A DNA stretch of 64,000 nt from assembly GCA_046330285.1 (NCBI GenBank), contig JAXLSX010000013.1, forward strand, positions 1-64,000, read 5' to 3'. Origin of the DNA: RHKX01 sp046330285. GTDB taxonomy: Bacteria; Actinomycetota; Thermoleophilia; Solirubrobacterales; 70-9. Every line of letters begins with the position of its first letter. Position 1 is the first letter of the stretch. Below the pieces are notes generated by a model. That model searched no databases, was not told the DNA's origin, and saw only the letters and a program-made list of their open reading frames with translations. Shown here piece after piece: positions 51,518 to 61,484 of this stretch. The position numbers were made by a program, and so were the translations under genes.

Positions 51518-52639
51518 ATGAAGGTTGGAGTCCCCACCGAGATCAAGGAGGAGGAGTACCGCGTCGCGCTGACCGCGGTCGGCGCGCGCGAGCTCGCCGA
51601 GCACGGGCACGAGGTGCTGATCCAGAAGGGGGCGGGGGAGGGCAGCGCGATCGCCGATGCCGACTACGAGGCTCAGGGGGCGCGGATCATCGACACGGCC
51701 GAGGAGGTCTTCGCCGCCTCCGACATGGTCCTCGGGGTCAAGGAGCCGCAGCAGGTCGAGGTCGAGATGCTGCGTCCGGACCAGACCCTGTTCACCTATC
51801 TGCACCTGGCGCCGGCACCCGATCTGACCCGGGGCCTCTGCGAGTCGGGCGCCACCTGCATCGCCTACGAGACCGTCGAGGACGCCAAGGGCGGGCTGCC
51901 GCTGCTCGCGCCGATGAGTGAGATCGCGGGCCGGCTCGCGACGCAGTCCGGTGCGTTCTTCCTCGAGAAGCCGATGGGCGGCCGGGGCATCCTGCTCGGC
52001 GGCGTCCCCGGCGTAGCGGCCGCGAACGTGATGGTGATCGGCGCCGGAGCGGTCGGGATCAACGCCGCCCAGATCGCCGTCGGCATGGCGGCCGACGTGT
52101 TCCTGTTCGACCTCAACATCGACGCCCTGCGCCGCGCCGACCTCCAGTTCGGAGGCTCGCTGTCCACCGTCTACAGCTCGACGCTCTCGATCGAGACGAT
52201 GTTGCCGAGCATGGACCTCGTGATCGGTGCGGTCCTCGTCCAGGGGGCGCGGGCACCGCACGTGATCAAGCGCGAGCAGCTCGGGCTGATGAAGCGCAAC
52301 GCGGTTCTCGTCGACGTCGCGATCGACCAGGGCGGCTGCTTCGAGACCTCGAAGCCGACGACCCACACCGACCCGGTCTACGAGGTCGACGGGATCACCC
52401 ACTACTGCGTGGCGAACATGCCCGGCGCGGTGCCGATCACCTCGACCCAGGCGTTGACGAACGCGACGCTCCCCTACGTCCTCTCGCTTGCCGATAACGG
52501 CGTCGAGGGCGCGCTGGCGAAGGACCCGGGTCTCTGGCCCGGGGTCAACGTCGCGGCCGGCAAGGTCACCCACCCGGGCGTGGCCGAGGGCGTCGGCTCC
52601 GACTACGTGCCGGTCAAGGACGCCTTGGGCATCAGTTAA
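51518..52639 (+). CDS. alanine dehydrogenase
   Basis: A 373-residue enzyme that interconverts L-alanine with pyruvate and ammonia using NAD+. MKVGVPTEIKEEEYRVALT at the N-terminus, the KEPQ segment with the substrate lysine, HLAPAPDL with the catalytic His, VIGAGAVGINAA of the Rossmann fold and CVANMPGAVPITST all match Ald. AAAGAGGAGAG precedes the ATG at 51518; the frame upstream is a shadow of the regulator gene. Next to a pyruvate-dependent transaminase it would regenerate pyruvate and release ammonia. Confidence 0.93.
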   Translation: MKVGVPTEIKEEEYRVALTAVGARELAEHGHEVLIQKGAGEGSAIADADYEAQGARIIDTAEEVFAASDMVLGVKEPQQVEVEMLRPDQTLFTYLHLAPAPDLTRGLCESGATCIAYETVEDAKGGLPLLAPMSEIAGRLATQSGAFFLEKPMGGRGILLGGVPGVAAANVMVIGAGAVGINAAQIAVGMAADVFLFDLNIDALRRADLQFGGSLSTVYSSTLSIETMLPSMDLVIGAVLVQGARAPHVIKREQLGLMKRNAVLVDVAIDQGGCFETSKPTTHTDPVYEVDGITHYCVANMPGAVPITSTQALTNATLPYVLSLADNGVEGALAKDPGLWPGVNVAAGKVTHPGVAEGVGSDYVPVKDALGIS

Positions 52640-52702
52640 CTCCGGGGAGATCCTCCGCTTCGCGTCCGGTCTCCCCGGCCGGCGCGGTGAACTGGACGGG
52701 AT

Positions 52703-52772
52703 GACATGTATGTGTCTCCCAGCCGAGGAACGTCCAGGTTGGACTTCCCCGGCTGGGGTCAACACATATGTC
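52703..52772. terminator. long imperfect hairpin between convergent genes
   Basis: A 23-base arm at 52703-52725 (GACATGTATGTGT then CCAGCCG) pairs with the arm at 52750-52772, with a few mismatches. The loop itself contains GTCCA-GGT-TGGAC. Between the alanine dehydrogenase and the convergent NlpC/P60 gene it could end both transcripts. The AT-rich ATGTATGTGT part is unlike the local base composition. Confidence 0.5.
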
Positions 52773-52842
52773 TTCCCGTTCCCGCCGGCGCGCCGGCCGG
52801 CGGAAGCGGACGGCGAAGCCGGAGCATTTCGCCGGGGTGGTC

Positions 52843-53394
52843 TCAGTAACCCTTGTAATGGCGGACGGCGTAGCCCGACCGCGACGCCATGCCCTTGTGC
52901 CAGCGGGGGCCGGGGCCGCCGGAGGTGTCCCAGCGGAGGCCGGCGACGACGGCCCAGGTGTGGCCGGAGTTGGCGTAGACCGTGATCCAGTCGCCCTTCT
53001 TCTTCTTGCCCCAGCTCGCGAGCGAGCCCGAGGTCATCGGCTGCTTCAGCATCCGGGCGCCGTGGAGCATGTAGCTGACCGCGCCGGAGCAGTCGTAGCC
53101 CTTGTCGTTGAAGCTGCCGTGGCCGCCGCCCCAGACGTACTTCGTCTTGCGGATCTTGTTCGCGGCCTTGATCGCCTTGACGACCCGAGGGGGAGCGTTG
53201 TCGGGCGGAATCGCCTTGCCGCTCGGCAGGAGCTTCGCCTTGCCGGGCTTGCCGGAAGTCTTGGTCCCGGTGCTGAGCCCGCCGCCGGCGACTGCCGAAG
53301 CGGAGACGAGGAGGAGGACCGCGGCGGACACTGCGAGCGCCGCGGCCAGGGTCAGGGCGGTGCGATGCACCGTATGGGTGATGAGTCTGTTCAT
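52843..53394 (-). CDS. secreted NlpC/P60-like peptidase
   Basis: A 183-residue exported protein with a signal peptide (about residues 12-36) and a basic linker. The C-terminal domain has Cys102 in KGYDCSGAVSYML and His145 in SGHTWAVVAGL, the nucleophile and base of the papain-like NlpC/P60 fold, which cuts peptidoglycan peptides. Its N-terminal YVWGGGHGSF is typical. The domain is short but keeps both key residues. The 5' leader carries a c-di-AMP riboswitch. AGGA lies before the ATG at 53394. Confidence 0.82.
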   Translation of the reverse strand: MNRLITHTVHRTALTLAAALAVSAAVLLLVSASAVAGGGLSTGTKTSGKPGKAKLLPSGKAIPPDNAPPRVVKAIKAANKIRKTKYVWGGGHGSFNDKGYDCSGAVSYMLHGARMLKQPMTSGSLASWGKKKKGDWITVYANSGHTWAVVAGLRWDTSGGPGPRWHKGMASRSGYAVRHYKGY

Positions 53395-53409
53395 GTTCCT
53401 ATCTGGCTC

Positions 53410-53556
53410 GTTTGCGCCTGCGGAGTTAGCTGACGGGCTGGCGCTGCAAGGAGCCTGCGCCTCCGCCTGAATGGCGGATTAGCCCCGTGGACCATCGGGG
53501 TCCTGGTTGGGTCCCCCGCTCTCCGGAGATCCGGAGACTCGGCGTTAGGGTCGCGG
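53410..53556 (-). ncRNA. c-di-AMP (ydaO-yuaA) riboswitch
   Basis: The 5' leader of the NlpC/P60 gene shows the conserved blocks of the ydaO aptamer on the minus strand: TAACGCCGAG, then GGAGAGCGGGGGACCCAA (about 53523-53506), GGGGCTAATCC (53486-53476) and CCGTCAGCTAACTCCGCAGG (53436-53417). Order and wording fit well. In actinobacteria this class commonly precedes Rpf and NlpC/P60 genes. The aptamer ends about 15 bases before the start codon, so control may act at translation or by a short terminator. Confidence 0.88.
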
Positions 53557-53656
53557 CACTGTAGCGAAGTCGTAAGCGTTCTGCAAGCAAATGCTTACAA
53601 AGCGTCACGAGCCGCCTGACGAACCGCCTTCTGGGCGCTGCATGTAGGTTGGCGGC

Positions 53657-54469
53657 ATGGAAATCGCCGGAAAGCGGGTGCTTCTGACCGGGGCGACGGG
53701 AGGGATCGGACGCGCGATCGCGACCGCGCTCGCCGCCCGTGGTGGAGCGGTCGTCCTCAGCTCCCGCAAGGGCCCCGAGCTCGAGCAGCTCGCGGCGTCG
53801 CTTCCCGGCGGCGGCCACTCCGTCGTCGTCTCCGATCTCGCCGAACCCGGGGCGGCCGAGCGCCTGGCCGCTGACGCGACGGCGGACGGCCCGATCGACA
53901 TCCTCGTCGCCAACGCGGGGCTACCCGGGTCGGGTCAGCTCTCCGACTTCAGTGCCGACGAGCTCGCCCGCGCGGTCCGGGTCAACCTCGAGGCGCCGAT
54001 GATCCTCGCCCACTCGTTGCTGCCGGCGATGGTCGACCGCCACGACGGCCATCTCATCTTCGTCTCCTCGCTGGCCGGCAAGGCCGCCTCGCCGCGCGCC
54101 TCGATCTACAACGGCACGAAGTTCGGGTTGCGCGGCTTCGCGCTCGCGCTTCGCGAAGACCTTGCCGGCGATGGCTCGGGCGTCGGCGTCTCGGTCGTCA
54201 TGCCCGGGTTCATCCGCGACGCCGGGATGTTCGCCGACTCCGGCGCCAAGGTTCCCCCCGGCGTCGGCACCTCGACCCCGGACGAGGTCGCGACGGGAGT
54301 GGTCACCGCGATCGAGCGGAACAGGGCCGAGGTCGCGGTCGCACCGTTGCAGCAGCGGGCGCTGGCCCATTTCGCTCACTGGTTTCCCGGAATCGCGGCG
54401 CGCGCGCAGCGGGGCGGCGGCACCAAGGTCGCCGAGCAACTCGCTCGCGGCCAGACCGACAAGCGCTGA
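53657..54469 (+). CDS. SDR family oxidoreductase
   Basis: A 270-residue short-chain dehydrogenase. TGATGGIG lies at residues 12-19, NAG in VANAGLPG, the catalytic Ser in VSSLAGKA and Tyr-x3-Lys in YNGTKFG. The tail, after about residue 225, is basic and outside the fold. It belongs to the DltE/YdfG-like membrane of SDRs acting on ketones or alcohols. It is divergent from the riboswitch-controlled NlpC/P60 gene and 78 bases upstream of the acidic protein gene. Substrate unknown. Confidence 0.83.
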   Translation: MEIAGKRVLLTGATGGIGRAIATALAARGGAVVLSSRKGPELEQLAASLPGGGHSVVVSDLAEPGAAERLAADATADGPIDILVANAGLPGSGQLSDFSADELARAVRVNLEAPMILAHSLLPAMVDRHDGHLIFVSSLAGKAASPRASIYNGTKFGLRGFALALREDLAGDGSGVGVSVVMPGFIRDAGMFADSGAKVPPGVGTSTPDEVATGVVTAIERNRAEVAVAPLQQRALAHFAHWFPGIAARAQRGGGTKVAEQLARGQTDKR

Positions 54470-54547
54470 CCCGTACCCACCCCCGATCCGGCTGCGCGAC
54501 CGACCGGGTAGCGTCATCGCAACCCCTGCACCAAACCAGGAGACGCC

Positions 54548-54874
54548 ATGAGCAAGGAATCCGACGACCGTCTGCGCGACCTGATCGCCGAGGAGGAGGC
54601 CGCCGCGGCCGCCGAGGCCGGCGCGATCGGCGGGCACACCGACAGTCAGCGCCTCCCGGAGGCCGAGCGGCCGCTGGCCGAGGGCGGGGAGGGGGTCGCC
54701 GAGGGGTTCGAGCTCGCCGAGGAGCAGCTGATCGAGGCCGCTTCCCACGGCGACAAGCACGGCCATCCGCTCGGCGATCGCTTCCCCGAGGAGGACGCGC
54801 GATCGGAGGGGCTTACGATCTACGGCGAGGCGGACCACGAGAAGACGTCCGAGAAGGAAGACAGCGACGAGTAG
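54548..54874 (+). CDS. small acidic protein, function unknown
   Basis: A 108-residue soluble protein with about one third Glu and Asp, a helical Glu/Ala-rich stretch (residues 10-25), a repeated GEG-like turn and the tail SEKEDSDE. It has no signal peptide or known domain. Such proteins are often disordered. The ATG at 54548 is preceded by CCAGGAGACGCC, a good ribosome-binding site. It lies 25 bases upstream of aconitase and may be cotranscribed with it. Confidence 0.6.
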   Translation: MSKESDDRLRDLIAEEEAAAAAEAGAIGGHTDSQRLPEAERPLAEGGEGVAEGFELAEEQLIEAASHGDKHGHPLGDRFPEEDARSEGLTIYGEADHEKTSEKEDSDE

Positions 54875-54899
54875 CGCCTCCGGGCGGGAAGGAGACGAG

Positions 54900-57710
<2,811 letters not shown>

Positions 57711-57903
57711 CTCTGCGTTAGCGGGATTGCAGACCCGGCTTCGATGTAGCAGAATGCAAGTGCAGGTTTCATAAAGCTCGCTCCCGGTTAGTCCCGCCTC
57801 CGGGGGCGATCGCGTCGGCATCCCTCCCTGGCTACCGACGCGCGGGCTGGGGTGCGGGCCGCGCGGACCCCCTGCCTCCCGCGGCCCAAACCCCGGCCCA
57901 TTT

Positions 57904-58013
57904 TTTTTGGCGGACTGCGAGGCGTCGGGCTCGGCGTCATCGGCCGGCTCACGGCCTGAAGGCCGCATCGCCGACCTCTTCCTTGATCCGACGCCTCGCA
58001 GCCACGCCAAAAA
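57904..58013. repeat. long stem-loop with T run and A run at its base
   Basis: The arm at 57904-57928 (TTTTTGGCGGACTGCGAGG, ending CGTCGG) pairs with 57988-58013 with one mismatch and one bulge. The T run before it and the A run after it extend the stem. A smaller CGGCC-TGAA-GGCCG hairpin lies inside the loop. Orientation is wrong for an intrinsic terminator on either strand. Confidence 0.6.
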
Positions 58014-58043
58014 CCGCAGCTCGCGGGCTCGCTGGGAGTTGCC

Positions 58044-58065
58044 CCGGCGGGCACGTGCCCGCCGG
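58044..58065. terminator. 22-bp perfect palindrome
   Basis: CCGGCGGGCAC and GTGCCCGCCGG are exact reverse complements with no spacer. It lies just before the stop of the convergent SRPBCC gene, so it may help end transcription from either side, or be a binding site. Confidence 0.4.
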
Positions 58066-58088
58066 CCCCGCCTCGTGGAACTAAGCCG

Positions 58089-58514
58089 TCAGCCGATCTT
58101 CGAAGAGGCGGACGCCAGGCCCTTGGTGATGTTCTTCTTCAAGCCCTGGGCGATGATCACGTCCAGGCCCGGGAGCTTCGAGGCGAACGAGATCTCGTAG
58201 TGGAGGTGGGTCTTGTCCCCCTCCTTGGTGAAGCGCATCTCGCCGTGGTGGCCCTTGAGCGGGGAGCCCTTGGTGATCTCGTAGGCGATCAGCTCGTTCG
58301 GGGTGAACTCGGTGACCGTCTCCTCGAAGGGCGGGAACGGGCCGACCTTGAGCTCGCGGGCCGAGCCGACGCCGTTGCGGTTGCCGTCGGTGCCGTTCTT
58401 GAGCCGGGTCACCTTGGCGCCGAAGAGGTCGGCGAGGTTCTCGTGCTCGGAGAGGTACGCGAAGACCTGCTCGATGGGCTGGCTGTAGTCCTGGTCGAAG
58501 ATGAGGCGCTGCAT
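58089..58514 (-). CDS. SRPBCC/polyketide cyclase-like protein
   Basis: A 141-residue protein of the START/SRPBCC fold, which holds hydrophobic ligands in a deep cavity. QRLIFDQDYSQPIEQVFAYL at the start, the middle VTEFTPNELIAYEIT and HYEISFASKLPG towards the C-terminus, with a final helix, define the family. The frame opens at 58586, but the ATG at 58514 begins the domain. It follows the DUF3817 gene on the same strand by 13 bases. No ligand can be assigned. Confidence 0.78.
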   Translation of the reverse strand: MQRLIFDQDYSQPIEQVFAYLSEHENLADLFGAKVTRLKNGTDGNRNGVGSARELKVGPFPPFEETVTEFTPNELIAYEITKGSPLKGHHGEMRFTKEGDKTHLHYEISFASKLPGLDVIIAQGLKKNITKGLASASSKIG

Positions 58515-58527
58515 GGCGGGAATCCAA

Positions 58528-58899
58528 TCAGGTTCCGACGGGAGTCCGTTCGTCGGTCCCCGCCTCGGCCTTCGCGCTGCCGCCACGGCGCTCGATCCAC
58601 TCGATGCCGGCGACGCTGCCGACCGGGCCGACCGGGGTCAGCGTCGCGGCGAAGAGCCAGAAGGGCGCCTCGCGGCGGAGGATCGCGACCCAGAGCAGCA
58701 GGCAGAGCGCGATGTAGCCGATCCCGTGCGCCATCCCGAAGAGGAAGGTCGGCCCCTCGAGTCCGGGGGCCAGCCAGACGACGAGCAGGCCCATGAAGAT
58801 CGCCAGCTCGACGAACGAGGCGCGCTTGACCCAGATCCAGAGAGGCCCCGGGGCGCGGGGCCGGAACTCGCGCTCGCCTGCGGTGGCTGCGTCGGTCAC
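58528..58899 (-). CDS. DUF3817 membrane protein
   Basis: A 123-residue protein with three hydrophobic helices (about residues 28-45, 52-72 and 79-98). RASFVELAIFMGLL and FGMAHGIGYIALC match the DUF3817 family of small actinobacterial membrane proteins. The start is a GTG at 58899. A Ser/Glu-rich tail follows. It is cotranscribed with the SRPBCC gene. Role unknown. Confidence 0.75.
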   Translation of the reverse strand: MTDAATAGEREFRPRAPGPLWIWVKRASFVELAIFMGLLVVWLAPGLEGPTFLFGMAHGIGYIALCLLLWVAILRREAPFWLFAATLTPVGPVGSVAGIEWIERRGGSAKAEAGTDERTPVGT

Positions 58900-59022
58900 G
58901 GCCGGGAGGCTAGATCACGGCCACCGCCGGCCCGCGACCCCTACGCGGTGCACAAGCCGCCGCGGGGAATCCTGGACACGAGTACATGTGAGCGCTGTCG
59001 ACCGCGCGGCAGACTGCGGTCC

Positions 59023-59226
59023 ATGCAGAGTTCCTCCAATTCGAGGATCGGAGAACGGGCCATCTCCCGGGCTCGCGATGCGAGGCGTGGTTTCGTGGGA
59101 CACGCGCCGCGCGTCTCGTGTCCCGACTGTGGGACCGGGCGCAGTCAGGTCTGCGCCAAGGATCCCTGCACGGTCTGTGGCGCCGTCCCCGCGGCGTTGA
59201 TCGGCAGGGCAGCGGTCTCCGGCTGA
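59023..59226 (+). CDS. small CxxC zinc-ribbon-like protein
   Basis: A 67-residue frame whose C-terminal half holds five cysteines in a C-x2-C-x8-C-x4-C-x2-C pattern (SCPDCG, CAKDPCTVCG), as in small zinc-binding folds. The N-terminus is Ser/Arg-rich. A strong hairpin lies 29 bases after the stop, which supports a real transcript end. No good ribosome-binding site precedes the ATG at 59023, so the call is tentative. No family is recognised. Confidence 0.4.
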   Translation: MQSSSNSRIGERAISRARDARRGFVGHAPRVSCPDCGTGRSQVCAKDPCTVCGAVPAALIGRAAVSG

Positions 59227-59254
59227 CCCGGACTCCTCTCTCCCGTGGGTGCCT

Positions 59255-59288
59255 CAGAGGGCGCCGGACCTCCATCCGGCGCCCTCTG
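59255..59288 (+). terminator. 14-bp perfect hairpin
   Basis: CAGAGGGCGCCGGA at 59255-59268 pairs exactly with TCCGGCGCCCTCTG at 59275-59288 over a 6-base loop. No T run follows. It is probably the terminator of the CxxC protein transcript and insulates the MFS promoter. Confidence 0.7.
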
Positions 59289-59342
59289 TGCGTTCGAGCC
59301 AGGTCCACGCTCGTCCACTCGGAGACAGTTGCACGCAAGATG

Positions 59343-59368
59343 ATCTGCTACGGATCTATCTGCTACGG
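59343..59368 (+). promoter_or_regulatory. direct repeat ahead of the MFS gene
   Basis: ATCTGCTACGG occurs at 59343-59353 and again at 59358-59368, 15 bases apart, just before the ribosome-binding site of the MFS transporter. A MarR or TetR-type regulator could bind here. Confidence 0.45.
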
Positions 59369-59401
59369 TACGACCGGAACGCGAAAACAGGGAGCTGACG
59401 A

Positions 59402-60922
59402 ATGACTACGGAATCGACGACGGCATTGGGCGCAACCGCAGCGAGCGATGAGCCGGCGGACGCGAAGCGGCGCTGGCTGACGCTCTACGTCCTCTGCGCC
59501 GGAATGCTCATGATCATCCTCGACGGGACGATCGTGAACGTCGCCCTGCCCTCGATCCAGGACGACCTCGGCTTCTCCCAGTCGAGCCTGGCATGGGTCG
59601 TCAATGCCTACCTGATCCCGTTCGGCGGGCTGTTGCTTCTCGCTGGACGCCTCGGCGACCTGATTAGCCGCAGGACGATCTTCCTCACCGGCCTCGGCGT
59701 CTTCGTCGCCGCCTCGCTCCTCTGCGGCATCGCCACCAGCCAGGGGATGCTCGTCGGAGCCCGGTTCGTCCAGGGCATCGGCGGCGCGATGGCGTCGGCG
59801 GGGATCCTCGGGATGATCGTGACGATGTTCCCGGAGCAGCCGGAGCAGGCGAAGGCGATCGGCGTCTACAGCTTCGTCGCCTCGGCCGGCGCCTCGATCG
59901 GCCTCCTCGCGGGCGGCATCCTGACCGAGGCGATCTCCTGGCACTGGATCTTCTTCGTCAATCTGCCGATCGGCTTCCTGACCGCCGTGCTGGCCTACCG
60001 CCTGCTCGAGCGCGATCGCGGCATCGGCCTCGGCCACGGCGCCGACGTGCCCGGTGCGGCTCTGATCACGAGTTCGCTGATGCTCGGCGTCTACACGATC
60101 GTCGAAGCCGCGGACTACGGCTGGGGGTCGGCGCGGACGCTGATCCTCGGTGCCGTCTCAGCGCTGCTGCTTGCCGGGTTCGTCCTCCGCGAGCACCGGA
60201 CCACGAATCCGCTCGCGCCGCTGCGGATCTTCCGCTCCCGGAACGTGACCGGCGCCAACGCCGTCCAGATCCTGATGGTCGCCGGCCTGTTCGGCATGTT
60301 CTTCCTCGGCGCGCTCTACCTGCAGCGGGTCCTCGGTTACGACCCGGTCGAAGTCGGGCTCGCATTCCTGCCGACGTCGGTCGGGATCGGCGCGTTCTCG
60401 TTCAAGGTGTCGCCGGCCTTGGTCACCCGCTTCGGCGGCCGGCCGGTGCTGCTGTCCGGCCTGGTCTTCGTCGCCGCCGGACTGGCGTTGTTCACCCAGG
60501 TGCCGGTCGACGGCAGCTACGTCAGCGACGTGCTGCCGACCGTCCTGTTGTTCGGCATCGGCGCCGGGCTGGCGTTCCCCGCCCTGGTCACCCTGGCGAT
60601 GTCGGGGGCGACGCAGAGTGATGCCGGCCTGGCATCGGGCCTCGTCAACACGACCCAGCAGGTCGGCGGGGCTCTCGGGCTCGCGGTGCTGGCGACTCTG
60701 TCGGCATCCCGGACCGAAGACCTGGTCGCCAGCGGCACGAACTCGGCCCAGGCCCTGACCGACGGCTACCGGCTCGCCTTCTTCGTCGGCCTCGGTTTCA
60801 TCGTGGCGGCGATCGCCGTCACGGCCCTGGTCCTCCGGCCCGAGCCGAAGCCGGAGGAGGCCGCCGAGCCCGCCGGGTCGTTCGACCCGAACCACGAGTT
60901 CGCCTTCGAAGAGGGGAGCTGA
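59402..60922 (+). CDS. DHA2 family MFS transporter (EmrB/QacA type)
   Basis: A 506-residue exporter with 14 predicted helices. LDGTIVNVALPSIQDDLGF in TM1 is the motif D1 of the family, the loop after TM2 has AGRLGDLISRR (motif A), and TM5 carries GASIGLLAGGILTE (motif C of antiporters). It should expel drugs or metabolites in exchange for protons. AGGGAG lies before the ATG at 59402. Convergent with a MarR regulator gene 7 bases from its end, which may control it. Confidence 0.9.
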   Translation: MTTESTTALGATAASDEPADAKRRWLTLYVLCAGMLMIILDGTIVNVALPSIQDDLGFSQSSLAWVVNAYLIPFGGLLLLAGRLGDLISRRTIFLTGLGVFVAASLLCGIATSQGMLVGARFVQGIGGAMASAGILGMIVTMFPEQPEQAKAIGVYSFVASAGASIGLLAGGILTEAISWHWIFFVNLPIGFLTAVLAYRLLERDRGIGLGHGADVPGAALITSSLMLGVYTIVEAADYGWGSARTLILGAVSALLLAGFVLREHRTTNPLAPLRIFRSRNVTGANAVQILMVAGLFGMFFLGALYLQRVLGYDPVEVGLAFLPTSVGIGAFSFKVSPALVTRFGGRPVLLSGLVFVAAGLALFTQVPVDGSYVSDVLPTVLLFGIGAGLAFPALVTLAMSGATQSDAGLASGLVNTTQQVGGALGLAVLATLSASRTEDLVASGTNSAQALTDGYRLAFFVGLGFIVAAIAVTALVLRPEPKPEEAAEPAGSFDPNHEFAFEEGS

Positions 60923-60929
60923 GCGGGGT

Positions 60930-61430
60930 TCAGTCGCGCCGGCGCACGGCGCGGCTGCACTCCGCCGGCTCCGCGAGGCGATCGCCGACCAGCGTCAGCA
61001 GGCCGCTCATCAGACCTTTGCGCTGAGCGGCGGGAAGCGAGTCGAGGATCTCCTCCTGGAGGTCGGCGACGATCCGCTTCGCCTCCTCGGCCTTGGCCGC
61101 TCCCTCTCGGGTGACCCGGATGATCCGGGCGCGGCGGTCGGTGGGGGAGGGGACGCGCTCGACGAGACCGGCCGCCTCGAGCTCGTCGACGCTGGTGACC
61201 ATCGTCGTCTTGTCGAGGCCGACCGTCTGCGCGATCTCGGTCTGGGTCAACTCCCCCTCCATGGCCGTCTGGATCACGCAGAAGTTCCGGGGGTAGAGCC
61301 CGATGCCCTCGAGTCGCGAGGTCATCTCGGTCGTCATCGCGTGATTGGCCTGCGAGAGGAGCCAGCCGAGGTTGGCGCAGAGCGGCGTCGATTCGATGCC
61401 GGTGGGACGCTCCTTGACCGCTGATTCCAT
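60930..61430 (-). CDS. MarR family transcriptional regulator
   Basis: A 166-residue winged-helix dimer. ANLGWLLSQANHAM begins helix 1, LTQTEIAQTVGLDKTTMVTSVDELEAAGLVERV is the DNA-binding region in parts, and SPTDRRARIIRVT is the wing. It typically represses a transporter gene until a ligand binds, and the convergent MFS gene is the obvious target. It has a palindrome-rich promoter of its own, suggesting autorepression. Confidence 0.87.
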   Translation of the reverse strand: MESAVKERPTGIESTPLCANLGWLLSQANHAMTTEMTSRLEGIGLYPRNFCVIQTAMEGELTQTEIAQTVGLDKTTMVTSVDELEAAGLVERVPSPTDRRARIIRVTREGAAKAEEAKRIVADLQEEILDSLPAAQRKGLMSGLLTLVGDRLAEPAECSRAVRRRD

Positions 61431-61455
61431 GCGTACAGCGTACCAGGACTAGTCC
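61431..61455. promoter_or_regulatory. MarR promoter dyads
   Basis: Just before the marR start lie GTACAGCGTAC (GTAC arms around AGC) and the palindrome GGACTAGTCC at 61446-61455. On the minus strand TTGCAG, 17 bases upstream, could be a -35. These fit an autoregulatory MarR operator. Confidence 0.4.
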
Positions 61456-61484
61456 GCGGAACAAACTTTCTGCAAGCGGACGAT

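Larger units (their letters stand above)
57711..58088. other. 378-base intergenic region with stem-loops
   Basis: No gene is supported between acnA and the convergent SRPBCC gene. The region holds an AT-richer stretch just after acnA, an eight-base T run at 57901-57908, a long stem-loop (57904-58013) and a 22-base perfect palindrome (58044-58065), each listed separately. Confidence 0.6.

Noticed and set aside
57901..57908. T8 run as the tail of an intrinsic terminator
   Set aside because: The run precedes rather than follows the stem on the plus strand, and on the minus strand it appears as A8, so it does not have terminator polarity.
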